Part shown: positions 17,324 to 25,987 of the stretch, in pieces
How positions within the stretch are numbered: position 1 is the stretch's first letter
Layout: each line of letters begins with the position of its first letter
Assembly (NCBI RefSeq): GCF_035605935.1
Contig: NZ_DATNGK010000263.1
Location: 11,067-75,066 of the forward strand
Origin: Actinocrinis sp035605935
GTDB taxonomy: Bacteria; Actinomycetota; Actinomycetes; Streptomycetales; Catenulisporaceae
DNA: 64,000 bases
Direction: 5' to 3'
Notes under the pieces: generated by a model
Database searches by the model: none
What the model was told of the DNA's origin: nothing
What the model saw: the letters and a program-made list of their open reading frames with translations, nothing else
Position numbers and translations under genes: made by a program

Positions 17324-18646
17324 GTGAGCACTGAGGCGACCTCCACGCCGACCCGCACGTGGACCAACTGGGCCGGCAACCAGAAGGCCCGGGTCAGGCG
17401 CATAGCCACTCCGTCAAGCGCCGCCGAGGTGGCGCAGACCGTGCGCGAGGCCGCGGCCCAGGGTCTGGCCGTCAAACCAGTCGGCAGCGGCCACTCGTTC
17501 ACCCCTGTCGCAGTCACCGACGGCGTGCTCATCAGGCTGGACAATCTGACCAGGCTGCGGTCTGCGGACAAGTCATCCAGGCTGGTCACCGTCGAGGCCG
17601 GCATGGGCCTGTGGCGATTCAATGAACTGCTGGCGGAGCAGGGCCTCGCGCTGACCAACATGGGCGATATCCAGGCGCAGACGGTCTCGGGCGCGATCGG
17701 CACCGGCACGCACGGCACCGGCCGGTCAAGCGCGTCGATCGCCGCGCAGGTCGCAGGGCTCGAAGTGGTGCTGGCCGACGGTTCGATCGTGTCCTGCTCC
17801 GCCACCGAGCGTCCTGAGTTGTTCGAGGCGGCACGTATTGGCGTCGGCGCGATCGGTGTGATCACCGCGGTCACCTTCCGCACCGAGCCGGCGTTCCTGC
17901 TGGCTGCGCGCGAGGAGCCGATGCGCCTTGACGCGGTGTTCGAATCCTTTGACGAGCTCTGGCAGGACAACGAGCACTTCGAGTTCTGGTGGTTCCCGCA
18001 CACCGACGCGACGATGCTCAAGCGCAACAACCGCACGGAAGGTCCGGCGGCCCCGCTCTCGCGCAGCCGGGTCTGGTTGGAGGACGAATTCCTGTCCAAC
18101 ACCTTCTTCTCCGGGCTGCTCAAGGCGGGCCGCAGCGCGCCACGCGCCGTGCCGGCCATCAACAAGCTGGCGGCGAAGGCACTGTCCGCGCGCAGCTACA
18201 CCGACCGCTCGGACAAGGTGTTCACCTCGCCGCGCCGGTTCAAGTTCCTGGAGATGGAGTACGCACTGCCGCGCGAGGCCACCGTGCCCGCGCTGCGCGA
18301 GATCCGGCGGATGCTCCAAGACGCGGGTTTACGCATCGCGATTCCCATCGAGGTGCGCACCGCGCCGGCGGACGAGCTGTGGCTGTCGACGGCATACGGC
18401 CGCGACACCGCCTACCTGGCGTTCCACATGACCGAAGGCGTGAATCCGGCGGAGTACTTCGAGAACGCCGAGTCGATCATGGTCGCGTACGACGGCCGCC
18501 CGCACTGGGGGAAGCTGCACACGCGCGACCGCGAGTACCTGGCGTCGGCGTACCCGCGCTTCGACGACTTCCTCGCCGTGCGGGACAAGGCAGACCCACA
18601 GCGCGTATTCGCCAACGACTACACCAGGCGCATCTTCGGCGCCTGA
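17324..18646 (+). CDS. FAD-dependent D-arabinono-1,4-lactone oxidase family protein
   Basis: VAO-type flavoprotein of about 440 residues. The FAD_binding_4 domain contains the His-flavin motif PVGSGHSFTPVAVTDG and SGAIGTGTHGTG. The ALO domain at the C-terminus has GRPHWGKLHTRDREYL and FAND. Members oxidise sugar lactones or alditols (L-gulono-, D-arabinono-lactone, xylitol), but the substrate here is not predictable. The start is either the GTG at 17324, with GAGG just before it, or the ATG at 17303. It is divergent from ferrochelatase by about 260 bases and convergent with miaA. Confidence 0.9.
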   Translation: MSTEATSTPTRTWTNWAGNQKARVRRIATPSSAAEVAQTVREAAAQGLAVKPVGSGHSFTPVAVTDGVLIRLDNLTRLRSADKSSRLVTVEAGMGLWRFNELLAEQGLALTNMGDIQAQTVSGAIGTGTHGTGRSSASIAAQVAGLEVVLADGSIVSCSATERPELFEAARIGVGAIGVITAVTFRTEPAFLLAAREEPMRLDAVFESFDELWQDNEHFEFWWFPHTDATMLKRNNRTEGPAAPLSRSRVWLEDEFLSNTFFSGLLKAGRSAPRAVPAINKLAAKALSARSYTDRSDKVFTSPRRFKFLEMEYALPREATVPALREIRRMLQDAGLRIAIPIEVRTAPADELWLSTAYGRDTAYLAFHMTEGVNPAEYFENAESIMVAYDGRPHWGKLHTRDREYLASAYPRFDDFLAVRDKADPQRVFANDYTRRIFGA

Positions 18647-18698
18647 AGCCACCTGACGGCTCGTTAGCTCTCAGTCGGCCTTCCCGGCGCAACGTCAG

Positions 18699-19703
18699 TT
18701 ACCCACAGGCGAGTTCGAGCGCCGCCTCGTAGAGCCCTGAGCCGGTCTGTTCGAGCCAATGCACGTGCGGGTCGCGGCGGAACCAGGATTCCTGGCGCCG
18801 CGCGAATCGCTTGGTCTCCTTCACGGTCTGCTCGCGCGCCTCCTCCTCGGAGATTTCTTCAGCGAGGAAGGCCAGCACCTGCTTGTAGCCGAGGGCCCGG
18901 CTGGCCGTGACGCCCTCGCGCAGTCCGACGCGCTCTAACGCACGCACCTCGTCGACAAGCCCTCGCTCCCACATGACGTCGACGCGGTGCGTAATACGCT
19001 CGTCGAGCACGGCGCGGTCAGCCGTGAGGCCGAGGCGGAGCGTGTGCGGGTAATGCGGGCTGTGGCCCGGCAACGTCGCGGTGAACTGGCCGCCGGTCAG
19101 CTCGATCACCTCGAGCGCACGCACGATCCGTCGACCATTCGAGGGCAGGATCGCTGCCGCTGCGCCCGGGTCGGCCGCGGCGAGCCGCGCGTGCATTGCG
19201 GCGGAACCGACCTGCGCGAGCTGCGCCTCAAGCTCAGCGCGCAGCTCCGGATCGGTACCGGGAAACTCGAAGTCGTCCAGCGTCGCGTGTACGTAGAGTC
19301 CTGAGCCGCCTACCAGGATCGCCGGGCGGCCCTCTGCGAGCAGCCGATCGATGATCGAGCGCGCGAGGCGCTGGTATTCGGCTACCGCAGCGCGCTCGGT
19401 GACCGGCCAGATGTCGAGCAGATGATGCGGTACACCCTGCCGCTCGGTTTCAGTCAGCTTCGCCGTGCCGATATCCATGCCGCGGTAGAGCTGCATGGAG
19501 TCGGCATTGACCACCTCGCCGCCGACTTCCTGGGCGAGCGCAACGGCCAGGTCGGACTTGCCGACGGCGGTGGGACCGACCACGGCGATCACTGTCGGAC
19601 GGCCGTGTCGCGCGTCGTTGCCGTCCTCACGCGCCTGGTCAGACGGCTCCGCCCCCAAGTGCCGCGTTTGCGTCTGCGCCTGTTCCGTCAATGGCCCTGT
19701 CAC
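18699..19703 (-). CDS. miaA: tRNA dimethylallyltransferase
   Basis: Transfers dimethylallyl to N6 of A37 in tRNAs reading UNN codons (i6A37), the substrate later methylthiolated by MiaB encoded nearby. P-loop GPTAVGKSDLAVALAQ, substrate-binding NADSMQLYRGMDIGTAK, the PHHLLD motif and VGGSGLYVHATLDD are all intact. The likely start is the GTG at 19703 with GGGAG upstream, which gives a 35-residue Gln/Asp-rich leader before the P-loop strand. The frame is open further up to 19844, but that would overlap the divergent promoter region. The order miaB - dioxygenase-like - (divergent small gene) - miaA resembles Streptomyces. Confidence 0.93.
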   Translation of the reverse strand: MTGPLTEQAQTQTRHLGAEPSDQAREDGNDARHGRPTVIAVVGPTAVGKSDLAVALAQEVGGEVVNADSMQLYRGMDIGTAKLTETERQGVPHHLLDIWPVTERAAVAEYQRLARSIIDRLLAEGRPAILVGGSGLYVHATLDDFEFPGTDPELRAELEAQLAQVGSAAMHARLAAADPGAAAAILPSNGRRIVRALEVIELTGGQFTATLPGHSPHYPHTLRLGLTADRAVLDERITHRVDVMWERGLVDEVRALERVGLREGVTASRALGYKQVLAFLAEEISEEEAREQTVKETKRFARRQESWFRRDPHVHWLEQTGSGLYEAALELACG

Positions 19704-19821
19704 GGGCTCATTCTCCCAGTTCCGAGCTCCACTCTTCGCCGCGCGATGTCCTGTTATGTCACATATGCTCGGTAGATCGGGCCGCCGGAACACGGCGGCG
19801 TCACGACCGGAGGGCCAGACG

Positions 19822-20148
19822 ATGGGCATCTTCGACAGGTTCAAACACAGCAGGAATCAGGGCGGCGGCTCGTCTACCGCGCTGATGGACCGCGCGCGCG
19901 GGATGCTGCACGGCCACGGCGACCAGGCCAACAAGGGCGTCGACAAGGCCGGGCAGATGATCGACGAGCGGACCGGCAACCGGTACACCGATCAGATCAA
20001 CACGGGCACGAGCAAGGCAAAGGAGATGCTCGCCGAGGAGGACCAGGGTTCGGGGATGACACAAGATCCCGCCACCGGCGCTGACATGCCGCACCCCGAG
20101 ATGGGCAGCATGCCCGGGGGCGACGTCCCGCAGCAGCCGCCGAGCTGA
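19822..20148 (+). CDS. MT0933-like antitoxin family protein
   Basis: A 108-residue, strongly hydrophilic protein starting MGIFDRFKHSRNQGG. It has an internal repeat-like pattern of short amphipathic helices (ALMDRARGMLHGHGDQ, NKGVDKAGQMIDERTGNRYTDQI, TSKAKEMLAEE) and a Met/Pro-rich tail. This agrees with the MT0933_antitox/Rv0909 family. I see no adjacent toxin (no SRPBCC/Rv0910-type partner), and the family is also common as stand-alone stress-associated proteins, so antitoxin activity is doubtful. The ATG at 19822 is preceded by GGAGGG. Confidence 0.75.
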   Translation: MGIFDRFKHSRNQGGGSSTALMDRARGMLHGHGDQANKGVDKAGQMIDERTGNRYTDQINTGTSKAKEMLAEEDQGSGMTQDPATGADMPHPEMGSMPGGDVPQQPPS

Positions 20149-20204
20149 GCCGGACGGGACCGGGACCGGGCGTCTACGGCCGTTTTGCAGCTAGCGGGCG
20201 GCGG

Positions 20205-20960
20205 TCAGACGTCGACCGCCGCCGAGCCTCCCAGAACCCAGAGCGCCGCGAAGTAGCCGACGCCGTAAGGCGCGCAGCAGGAGAGCAATTCGCCGTGCCA
20301 TTGCCGCTCACCCGGGTCGGACTCGCCGGCATCGGCGGCTCCGGCGAGTACCTGCCAGGGCGCGCGTCCTGCCGCCAGCAAGTCGCTCGCAGCCGTCGGA
20401 TCGATGGCTGCGAGCGACTTCGTGTCCACAGCCGCAAGGGCGCGAGCGATCTCGTCATCGAAGGGCTCGGCGCGGTCGTCGAGGTAGCCGGGAGCCTTGA
20501 GCGTGCGCCGCGCAGAGCCGTCAGCCATGACCAGGAACGCCACCCGCTCGCTGCGCCTGGCCAATTCCCGACCCAACCGCGCGCACTCTGCTGGCTCGGT
20601 GTCCTCGCCGATCTCCCATGCCTCGCACGCAAAATCGGCCGATGACGCGGCTGCGTCGAGCAGCCATCTGCCAACCAGCAGGCCGCAGCACGGCTCGACG
20701 GCGGCGTCCTGACCATCCGGGGCGGCCCCGACTACGAAGTCCACGCCGAAGCGGCGGAACGTGCCCTCAAGCCGCCCTACGCGTGCGCCTGATCCAGCGC
20801 CGGGCGCGATCACGACGAGCAGATCCGGATTTCGAGTCGACACACGCGTCACGACGTCCAGACACGCCTCACGGACGTCCGCTAGTTCGTCAGCCGCGCC
20901 GCCGGCGACTTCAGGGACAAGCAGAGGCGTCTGCGGGCACACTGCGGCCGCAACCAACAT
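20205..20960 (-). CDS. Class III extradiol dioxygenase-like protein
   Basis: About 251 residues from MLVAAAVCPQTPLLVPEVAGG, resembling subunit-B-type class III extradiol dioxygenases (LigB fold): PDLLVVIAPGAGSG, FLVMADGSARRTLKAPGYLDDRAEPFDDEI and APYGVGYFAALWVLG. The usual first iron-ligand His of LigB proteins (N-terminal SHxP/ HPP-like motif) appears as CPQTP here and the later His is absent. Metal-dependent ring cleavage is therefore unlikely, and another function is probable (inference). It starts 13 bases after the miaB stop and is convergent with the MT0933-like gene. Its conserved link to miaB/miaA suggests a housekeeping role. Confidence 0.82.
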   Translation of the reverse strand: MLVAAAVCPQTPLLVPEVAGGAADELADVREACLDVVTRVSTRNPDLLVVIAPGAGSGARVGRLEGTFRRFGVDFVVGAAPDGQDAAVEPCCGLLVGRWLLDAAASSADFACEAWEIGEDTEPAECARLGRELARRSERVAFLVMADGSARRTLKAPGYLDDRAEPFDDEIARALAAVDTKSLAAIDPTAASDLLAAGRAPWQVLAGAADAGESDPGERQWHGELLSCCAPYGVGYFAALWVLGGSAAVDV

Positions 20961-20973
20961 GCTGCTATCCCGC

Positions 20974-22488
20974 TCAGCCGCACACAGACGCGGCGGGCAG
21001 CGGCGCGGGAATGCCGACGCCGGGCATCCCGAGTGAGACAACCGGCTTGTCGTCCTTGGCCGCGTTACGCGCCTCCCAGGCGTCGCCCGAGCGCATGCGC
21101 CGCAGCGTGCGTACCGCGCTGCCGCCATCCTCCCCGTCGGCGACGAGGTGGTGCGGCGCTGCGTACGTGATCCGGGCCGTCACCAGGTCACCGGGGCGAG
21201 GCCGTTGCGCGTCATCCAGCGCACCGGTCGTCGCGTCTCCGACCCCGAAGTGCACGAGCCGGTTGTCGCGAGCCCGGCCGGACATGCGGTGAGTCGAGCC
21301 GTCCTTACGGCCTTCGCCCTCGGCCACCAGGAGTTCGACCTCGGTGCCGACGAGCTTGCGGTTCTCCGCCCAGGAGATCTCCTCCTGCAGGTCGACGAGC
21401 CGCTGGTAACGCTCCTGGACGACCTGCTTCGGGACCTGGGCGTCCATCTCGGCGGCCGGGGTGCCAGGGCGCTTCGAGTACTGGAAGGTGAAGGCCGACG
21501 CGAATCGAGACTCGCGCACGACGTGCAGCGTCTGCTCGAAATCGGCCTCGGTCTCGCCCGGGAAGCCGATGATGACGTCAGTCGTGATCGCCGCGTGGGG
21601 GATGGCCTTACGCACCCGCTCGATGATGCCTAGGTACCGCTCCTGTCGGTAGGAGCGACGCATGGCGCGTAGCACGGAGTCCGAGCCGGACTGAAGCGGC
21701 ATGTGCAACGACGGCATCACGTTCGGCGTCTCCGCCATGGCCGCGATCACATCATCGGTGAAATCACGCGGATGCGGGGAGGTGAAGCGAACCCGCTCCA
21801 AGCCCTCGATCTGCCCGCAAGCGCGCAGCAGCTTGGAAAACGCCTCGCGGTCCCCGAATTCTGAGCCGTAAGAGTTCACGTTCTGCCCGAGCAGCGTGAT
21901 CTCCACGACGCCCTCGGCGACGAGCGCCTCGATTTCGGCCAGAATCTCGCCTGGCCGCCGGTCCCGTTCGGTACCTCGCAGCGCCGGCACGATGCAGAAA
22001 GTGCACTTGTTGTTGCAGCCGACCGAAACCGAGACCCACGCCGCGTAGGCGGACTCACGGCGGGTCGGCAGCGTCGAGGGGAAGACTTCCAGCGCCTCGG
22101 CGATCTCGACCTGCGCCTCCTCCTGCACGCGCGCGCGTTCGAGCAGCACCGGTAGGGCAGCGAGGTTGTGCGTACCGAAGACGACGTCGACGTAGGGCGC
22201 GCGTCGCACCACCTCGCCGCGGTCCTTCTGCGCGAGACAGCCGCCGACCGCGATCTGCATACCGGGCCGCTGTGCCTTAACCGAGGCGAGGTGCCCGAGG
22301 TTGCCGTACAGCCGGTTGTCGGCGTTCTCGCGCACGGCGCAGGTGTTGAAGACCACCACGTCGGCCGTCTCGCCGTGATCGGCGCGCTCGTAGCCGGCGC
22401 TCTCCAGTAGACCGGAGAGCCGCTCAGAGTCGTGCACGTTCATCTGGCAGCCGTACGTGACGATCTCGTACTTCCTGGAGGAGGACAT
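20974..22488 (-). CDS. miaB: tRNA-2-methylthio-N6-dimethylallyladenosine synthase
   Basis: Radical-SAM methylthiotransferase converting i6A37 to ms2i6A37. The N-terminal MTTase domain has the first cluster cysteines (YGCQMN, FNTCAVREN, GGCLAQKD). The radical SAM motif is GCNNKCTFCIVPALRG, followed by a C-terminal TRAM domain (LVGTEVELLVAEGEG). The ATG at 22488 (MSSSRKYEIVTYGCQMN) is chosen because the family begins close to this motif; the frame is open to 22554. About 504 residues is normal for actinobacteria. It probably shares a transcript with the dioxygenase-like gene downstream. Confidence 0.96.
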   Translation of the reverse strand: MSSSRKYEIVTYGCQMNVHDSERLSGLLESAGYERADHGETADVVVFNTCAVRENADNRLYGNLGHLASVKAQRPGMQIAVGGCLAQKDRGEVVRRAPYVDVVFGTHNLAALPVLLERARVQEEAQVEIAEALEVFPSTLPTRRESAYAAWVSVSVGCNNKCTFCIVPALRGTERDRRPGEILAEIEALVAEGVVEITLLGQNVNSYGSEFGDREAFSKLLRACGQIEGLERVRFTSPHPRDFTDDVIAAMAETPNVMPSLHMPLQSGSDSVLRAMRRSYRQERYLGIIERVRKAIPHAAITTDVIIGFPGETEADFEQTLHVVRESRFASAFTFQYSKRPGTPAAEMDAQVPKQVVQERYQRLVDLQEEISWAENRKLVGTEVELLVAEGEGRKDGSTHRMSGRARDNRLVHFGVGDATTGALDDAQRPRPGDLVTARITYAAPHHLVADGEDGGSAVRTLRRMRSGDAWEARNAAKDDKPVVSLGMPGVGIPAPLPAASVCG

Positions 22489-22722
22489 CCCAGCCGAACC
22501 ACTCTCATCCGCGACGCGTGAGCCGTGTGACGGCCACCTGACGCATTTTGCCACGTCGAGTCGCGAAACCGTCCTTCGCGCAGGCCGTGGGCTCGCTCCG
22601 GGCGCCGGCCACGGCCCCGTTACCCGACCGTTATCGCCCGTTGTGACGAATAAGCCTGACAGGCGCTACCTTTCCACACCGGGAAACGCAGTCGGGGCGG
22701 CACCGGTGTGAGGGGCGGAACT

Positions 22723-23628
22723 GTGCGACGACGGGGATTGCTGGGATTGCTGCTCGCGGTGGGGCTCACGGCGGGTACGGCGGGATGCGTAACCATCTCC
22801 CCCATCGCGGCGACCGGTGACTTTCCGGTGGCCGGCGGGGTGAAGCTGGACAACTCGTCGACCTTTCAGCGGATGGTGGCGCGCGATCAGGGCAAGGGCC
22901 GCATCGTCATCGGGGTGAAGAACGATCAGCCCGGGCTCGGTTATTACGACGAGAACAGCAAGGCCTACACCGGCTTCGACATCGAGATCGCCGAACTGAT
23001 CGCGGCCGGGCTCGGCTTCAGCCGCGCGCAGATCCAGTTCTTGCCGGTGACCTCGGCGAACCGGGAGAACGCGCTGCAGAACGGCTCGGTCGACCTGGTG
23101 GTGGCGTCGTACTCGTATACGGCGGCCCGCGCGCAGGTCGTCTCGTTCGCCGGCCCCTATTTCGAGACGATCGATGGCCTGCTGGTGCGGTCGGACGAGA
23201 ACATGACGAGCCTTGGTTCGCTGACGGCGAGCGACAACGTCTGCTCGACCTCGGGCTCGAACTCGATCAGTCCGCTGAAGTCGCTGACCAATGCTCAGCT
23301 GGTGCCCCGCAGCACCTTCTCCGAGTGCGTGAGTGCGCTGAAGCAGCACGCGGTGGACGGGGTGTTCACCGATCTCGCGGTGCTGGCCGGGTACGCGGCC
23401 CAGGATCCCGAGCATCTGCGGTTGATCGCGATCCCGCAGGCCGCGGCGCCGCAGCTGTACGGCATCGGCCTGCCGCTCGGCGATGACCTGCTGCGCCGGA
23501 AGATCGACAGCATCCTGGTCGCCGCGGAGAATGACGGCACCTGGCAGGCGATTTTCAACGCCACGTTGGCGCCGTCGGGTATTCAGCCGATCGCGCCGCC
23601 GGACGGTGTGTGGACGCCGAAGTCCTGA
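22723..23628 (+). CDS. Glutamate-type ABC transporter substrate-binding lipoprotein
   Basis: SBP_bac_3 family protein with a lipoprotein signal: a basic MRRRG start, hydrophobic GLLLAVGLTAG and lipobox TAGC. The body has GRIVIGVKNDQPGLGYYD, YTGFDIEIAELIA, LVVASYSYTAARAQVVSFAGPY and a conserved C/SD-type hinge, typical of GluB. The GTG at 22723 has GAGGGGCGGA before it; a GTG at 22708 is the alternative. Streptomyces keeps gluABCD between recX and miaB, but here no permease or ATPase gene accompanies it. It is either an orphan binding protein or uses distant membrane subunits. Confidence 0.9.
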   Translation: MRRRGLLGLLLAVGLTAGTAGCVTISPIAATGDFPVAGGVKLDNSSTFQRMVARDQGKGRIVIGVKNDQPGLGYYDENSKAYTGFDIEIAELIAAGLGFSRAQIQFLPVTSANRENALQNGSVDLVVASYSYTAARAQVVSFAGPYFETIDGLLVRSDENMTSLGSLTASDNVCSTSGSNSISPLKSLTNAQLVPRSTFSECVSALKQHAVDGVFTDLAVLAGYAAQDPEHLRLIAIPQAAAPQLYGIGLPLGDDLLRRKIDSILVAAENDGTWQAIFNATLAPSGIQPIAPPDGVWTPKS

Positions 23629-23666
23629 GCCAGTAGCCGCGCTGGTCGCGGATGCGGTAAGGCCGT

Positions 23667-23720
23667 GCTCAGCTCGCACCGCGCTCAGTCGGCGCCATGC
23701 TCAACGTGCACCAGGCTCAG
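23667..23720. repeat. Four 16-bp tandem repeats GCTCAR-N10
   Basis: GCTCAG or GCTCAA occurs at 23667, 23683, 23699 and 23715, exactly 16 bases apart, with partly conserved interiors (CGCACC, GTGCACC). The array fills the gap between the gluB-like gene and recX, and the last copy overlaps the recX stop codon. Confidence 0.6.
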
Positions 23721-24616
23721 CCCGGTCCGAACGCGGCGTCGTCGACCTCGCACTCGCTGAAGGCATCCGCGGCGGCTTCTGCCACTTCCTGTTCCTCGGC
23801 GGCTTCCTGGATCACGTGGCGCACCGCACGGGACACGATCGCGCCCGAATAGCCTTTGCGCGCGAGGAATCCGGCTAAGCGGCGAAGCTTTACTTCGGCG
23901 GGCACGGCGGGCATCCGGTCGTACCGGGCGCGGGCGATCCGGCAGGCGGTTTCGAATTCCTGCTCGGGATCGAGCGCGCCGACCGCGTCCGCAACGACGT
24001 CGTCTGCCACGCCGCGGCGGCGCAGCTCCGCGGAGAGGGCTCGGCCGCCTTGTCCGCGGATTCGGTGCCTGGATTCGACGAAGGCTTCCGAGTAGCCGAC
24101 GTCGTCGATCAAGCCGACCTCTTCGAACCGGTCCAGCACCGCTTCAGCCGCTTCGGGCGCGATGCCCTTGCGTTGCAGGAGTGCGGCCAGTTGGCCTCGG
24201 GTCCTGGCTGCTCTGGAGAGGGCGTCCAAGGCGATTCGGCGGGCAGCCGCTTCTCCGCCTCCCGCCGATTGCGATGCCTCATCCGCACCGTGCCCATCGG
24301 CCCACTGCGGTGCGGCATCGCGACTACTGCCATCAGTCCGAGCCGGTGCCGGACCCGCGGCGTCGCCGCCGACCGAGTCCGTCAGCGCGTGCCGACCGTC
24401 ATCGCCGCTGGCCCACTCCGGCATTGCGCCCCGGCTTACGCCACCAGCCCAAGCCGGCGCAGTGTCCCAGCCTTCATCATCACCCTGTCGGAACTGGCCG
24501 CCGCTACTCGGCGACCGCCGCCGAGCACGCCGCTCGCGCTGACCGCCACCGCCCGCACCCGCGCCGAAGCTCGGGCCCGCGTCCGGCCGGTGACGGTCGT
24601 CGGCTCGGCTGGTCAC
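23717..24616 (-). CDS. recX: RecX regulatory protein with long disordered N-terminus
   Basis: Inhibits and tunes RecA filaments. The C-terminal about 170 residues contain the three-helix RecX repeats: ALDALSRAARTRGQLAALLQRKG, VLDRFEEVGLIDDVGYSEAFVESRHR and LRRRGVADDVVADAV. The first about 125 residues are low-complexity Gly/Ser/Asp/Ala-rich with repeated W-A-x-G motifs (APAWAGG, PEWASG, PQWADG). The GTG start overlaps the recA stop by three bases (GTGA), so translation is coupled to recA and probably rises with DNA damage. Confidence 0.92.
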   Translation of the reverse strand: MTSRADDRHRPDAGPSFGAGAGGGGQRERRARRRSPSSGGQFRQGDDEGWDTAPAWAGGVSRGAMPEWASGDDGRHALTDSVGGDAAGPAPARTDGSSRDAAPQWADGHGADEASQSAGGGEAAARRIALDALSRAARTRGQLAALLQRKGIAPEAAEAVLDRFEEVGLIDDVGYSEAFVESRHRIRGQGGRALSAELRRRGVADDVVADAVGALDPEQEFETACRIARARYDRMPAVPAEVKLRRLAGFLARKGYSGAIVSRAVRHVIQEAAEEQEVAEAAADAFSECEVDDAAFGPG

Positions 24617-25725
24617 AGCCCGGCTGCGTCAGTGCTCGCCGCCTTGGTCCGCGATCGCGTGGGCTTCACCGGAGCCTCCACCTCGGCCGCGGCAACCGGC
24701 TTGGCGTCCACGGCGGGCGCGTCCAACTGCGGGCCGACGCCCAGTTTCTCCTTGATCTTCTTCTCGATCTCGTTGGCGATGTCCGGGTTGTCCTTCAGGT
24801 AGGTGCGCGCGTTCTCCTTGCCCTGCCCGAGCTGCCCGTTCTCGTAGGTGTACCAAGCCCCGGACTTGCGCACGAAGCCGTGCTCGACGCCGAGGTCGAT
24901 CAGGCCGCCCTCGCGGCTGATGCCGTGGCCGTAGACGATGTCGAACTCGGCCTGCCGGAAGGGCGGGGCCACCTTGTTCTTCACGACCTTGACCCGGGTG
25001 CGGTTGGCCACCGCGTCCTGACCGTCCTTCAGCGTCTCGATGCGACGCACGTCCAGCCGCACCGAGGCGTAGAACTTCAGCGCCCGGCCACCGGTCGTCG
25101 TCTCCGGCGAGCCGAACATCACGCCGACCTTCTCGCGCAGCTGGTTGATGAAGACCGCGGTGGTCTTCGAGTGGCTCAGCGCACCGGTGATCTTGCGCAG
25201 CGCCTGGCTCATCAGCCGGGCTTGCAGACCGACGTGCGAGTCACCCATCTCGCCTTCGATCTCGGCGCGCGGCACCAACGCGGCCACCGAGTCGATCACG
25301 ATGATGTCGAGCGCGCCAGAGCGGATCAGCGTGTCCGCGATCTCCAGGGCCTGCTCGCCGTTGTCCGGCTGCGAGATGTACAGGTTCTCGGTGTCGACGC
25401 CGAGCGCCTTCGCGTAGATCGGGTCGAGGGCGTGTTCGGCGTCGATGAACGCGGCCAGGCCGCCGGCCCGCTGTGCGTTGGCGACCGCGTGCAGGGCCAC
25501 GGTCGTCTTTCCGCTGGATTCCGGGCCGTAGATCTCGACGACGCGCCCGCGCGGCAATCCGCCTACGCCCAGGGCCACGTCGAGCGCGATCGCCCCGGTC
25601 GGGATGACGTCGATCGGTGCACGCGTCTGGTCACCCATGCGCATCAGCGAGCCCTTGCCGAACTGCCGCTCGATCTGCGCGAGGGCCGCGTCGATCGCCT
25701 TCTCCCGATCGGTTGACGCCGCCAT
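24613..25725 (-). CDS. recA: Recombinase RecA
   Basis: Forms ATP-dependent filaments on single-stranded DNA for strand exchange and for LexA self-cleavage. Walker A is GPESSGKTT (residues 67-75) and Walker B lies in LDIIVIDSVAALVPRAE. Loop regions SHVGLQARLMSQALRK and GGRALKFYASVRLD are standard. The C-tail (from about 330) is Ala/Val/Pro-rich and ends TRSRTKAASTDAAGL. At 370 residues its length is normal. Upstream are a recA-NDp-type promoter ending about 60 bases before the ATG and a LexA-like box about 245 bases before it. It is cotranscribed with recX. Confidence 0.98.
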   Translation of the reverse strand: MAASTDREKAIDAALAQIERQFGKGSLMRMGDQTRAPIDVIPTGAIALDVALGVGGLPRGRVVEIYGPESSGKTTVALHAVANAQRAGGLAAFIDAEHALDPIYAKALGVDTENLYISQPDNGEQALEIADTLIRSGALDIIVIDSVAALVPRAEIEGEMGDSHVGLQARLMSQALRKITGALSHSKTTAVFINQLREKVGVMFGSPETTTGGRALKFYASVRLDVRRIETLKDGQDAVANRTRVKVVKNKVAPPFRQAEFDIVYGHGISREGGLIDLGVEHGFVRKSGAWYTYENGQLGQGKENARTYLKDNPDIANEIEKKIKEKLGVGPQLDAPAVDAKPVAAAEVEAPVKPTRSRTKAASTDAAGL

Positions 25726-25791
25726 GGTTTCTCTCGCCTCCGTGTGTTGGTACCGCGGTCTGGGGCCGCCGGTTCGCTGGTTGCGACGAGA

Positions 25792-25814
25792 ACGCTACCG
25801 GCCACCGCCGACAA
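25792..25814 (-). promoter_or_regulatory. recA-NDp-type (PafBC-dependent) promoter of recA
   Basis: On the minus strand the sequence reads TTGTCGGCGG, seven bases, then TAGCGT. This agrees with the mycobacterial recA-NDp consensus (TTGTCRGTG, about 8 bases, TAgnnT), which is bound by PafBC and acts independently of LexA. Transcription would begin about 60 bases before the recA ATG. A second overlapping TTG three bases upstream does not affect the call. Confidence 0.72.
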
Positions 25815-25971
25815 CAACGCCGCCTCCGTGGAGCGCACCCGTCCCGGTGGCTCCCGGATTCCGCGACCACCGTTCAGTGGTCACTGTTTCACGCCGCCGG
25901 GGCCGCGGGTGCGGAAATGCCAAAAATCCAGGCAAACCAGTCTGCACGGCACCGGGGACGTCCGTTCGATC

Positions 25972-25987
25972 TAGAACTATAGTTCGA
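25972..25987. promoter_or_regulatory. LexA-like SOS box upstream of recA
   Basis: TAGAACTATAGTTCGA matches the actinobacterial SOS box TCGAAC-N4-GTTCGA at 11 of 12 defined positions; the core GAACTATAGTTC is a perfect palindrome. It lies about 245 bases before the recA start, in an AT-rich patch in an otherwise GC-rich region. Confidence 0.78.

Noticed and set aside
19822..20148. Toxin-antitoxin module
   Set aside because: The MT0933-like protein has no toxin-type partner next to it; both neighbours are convergent or divergent housekeeping genes.
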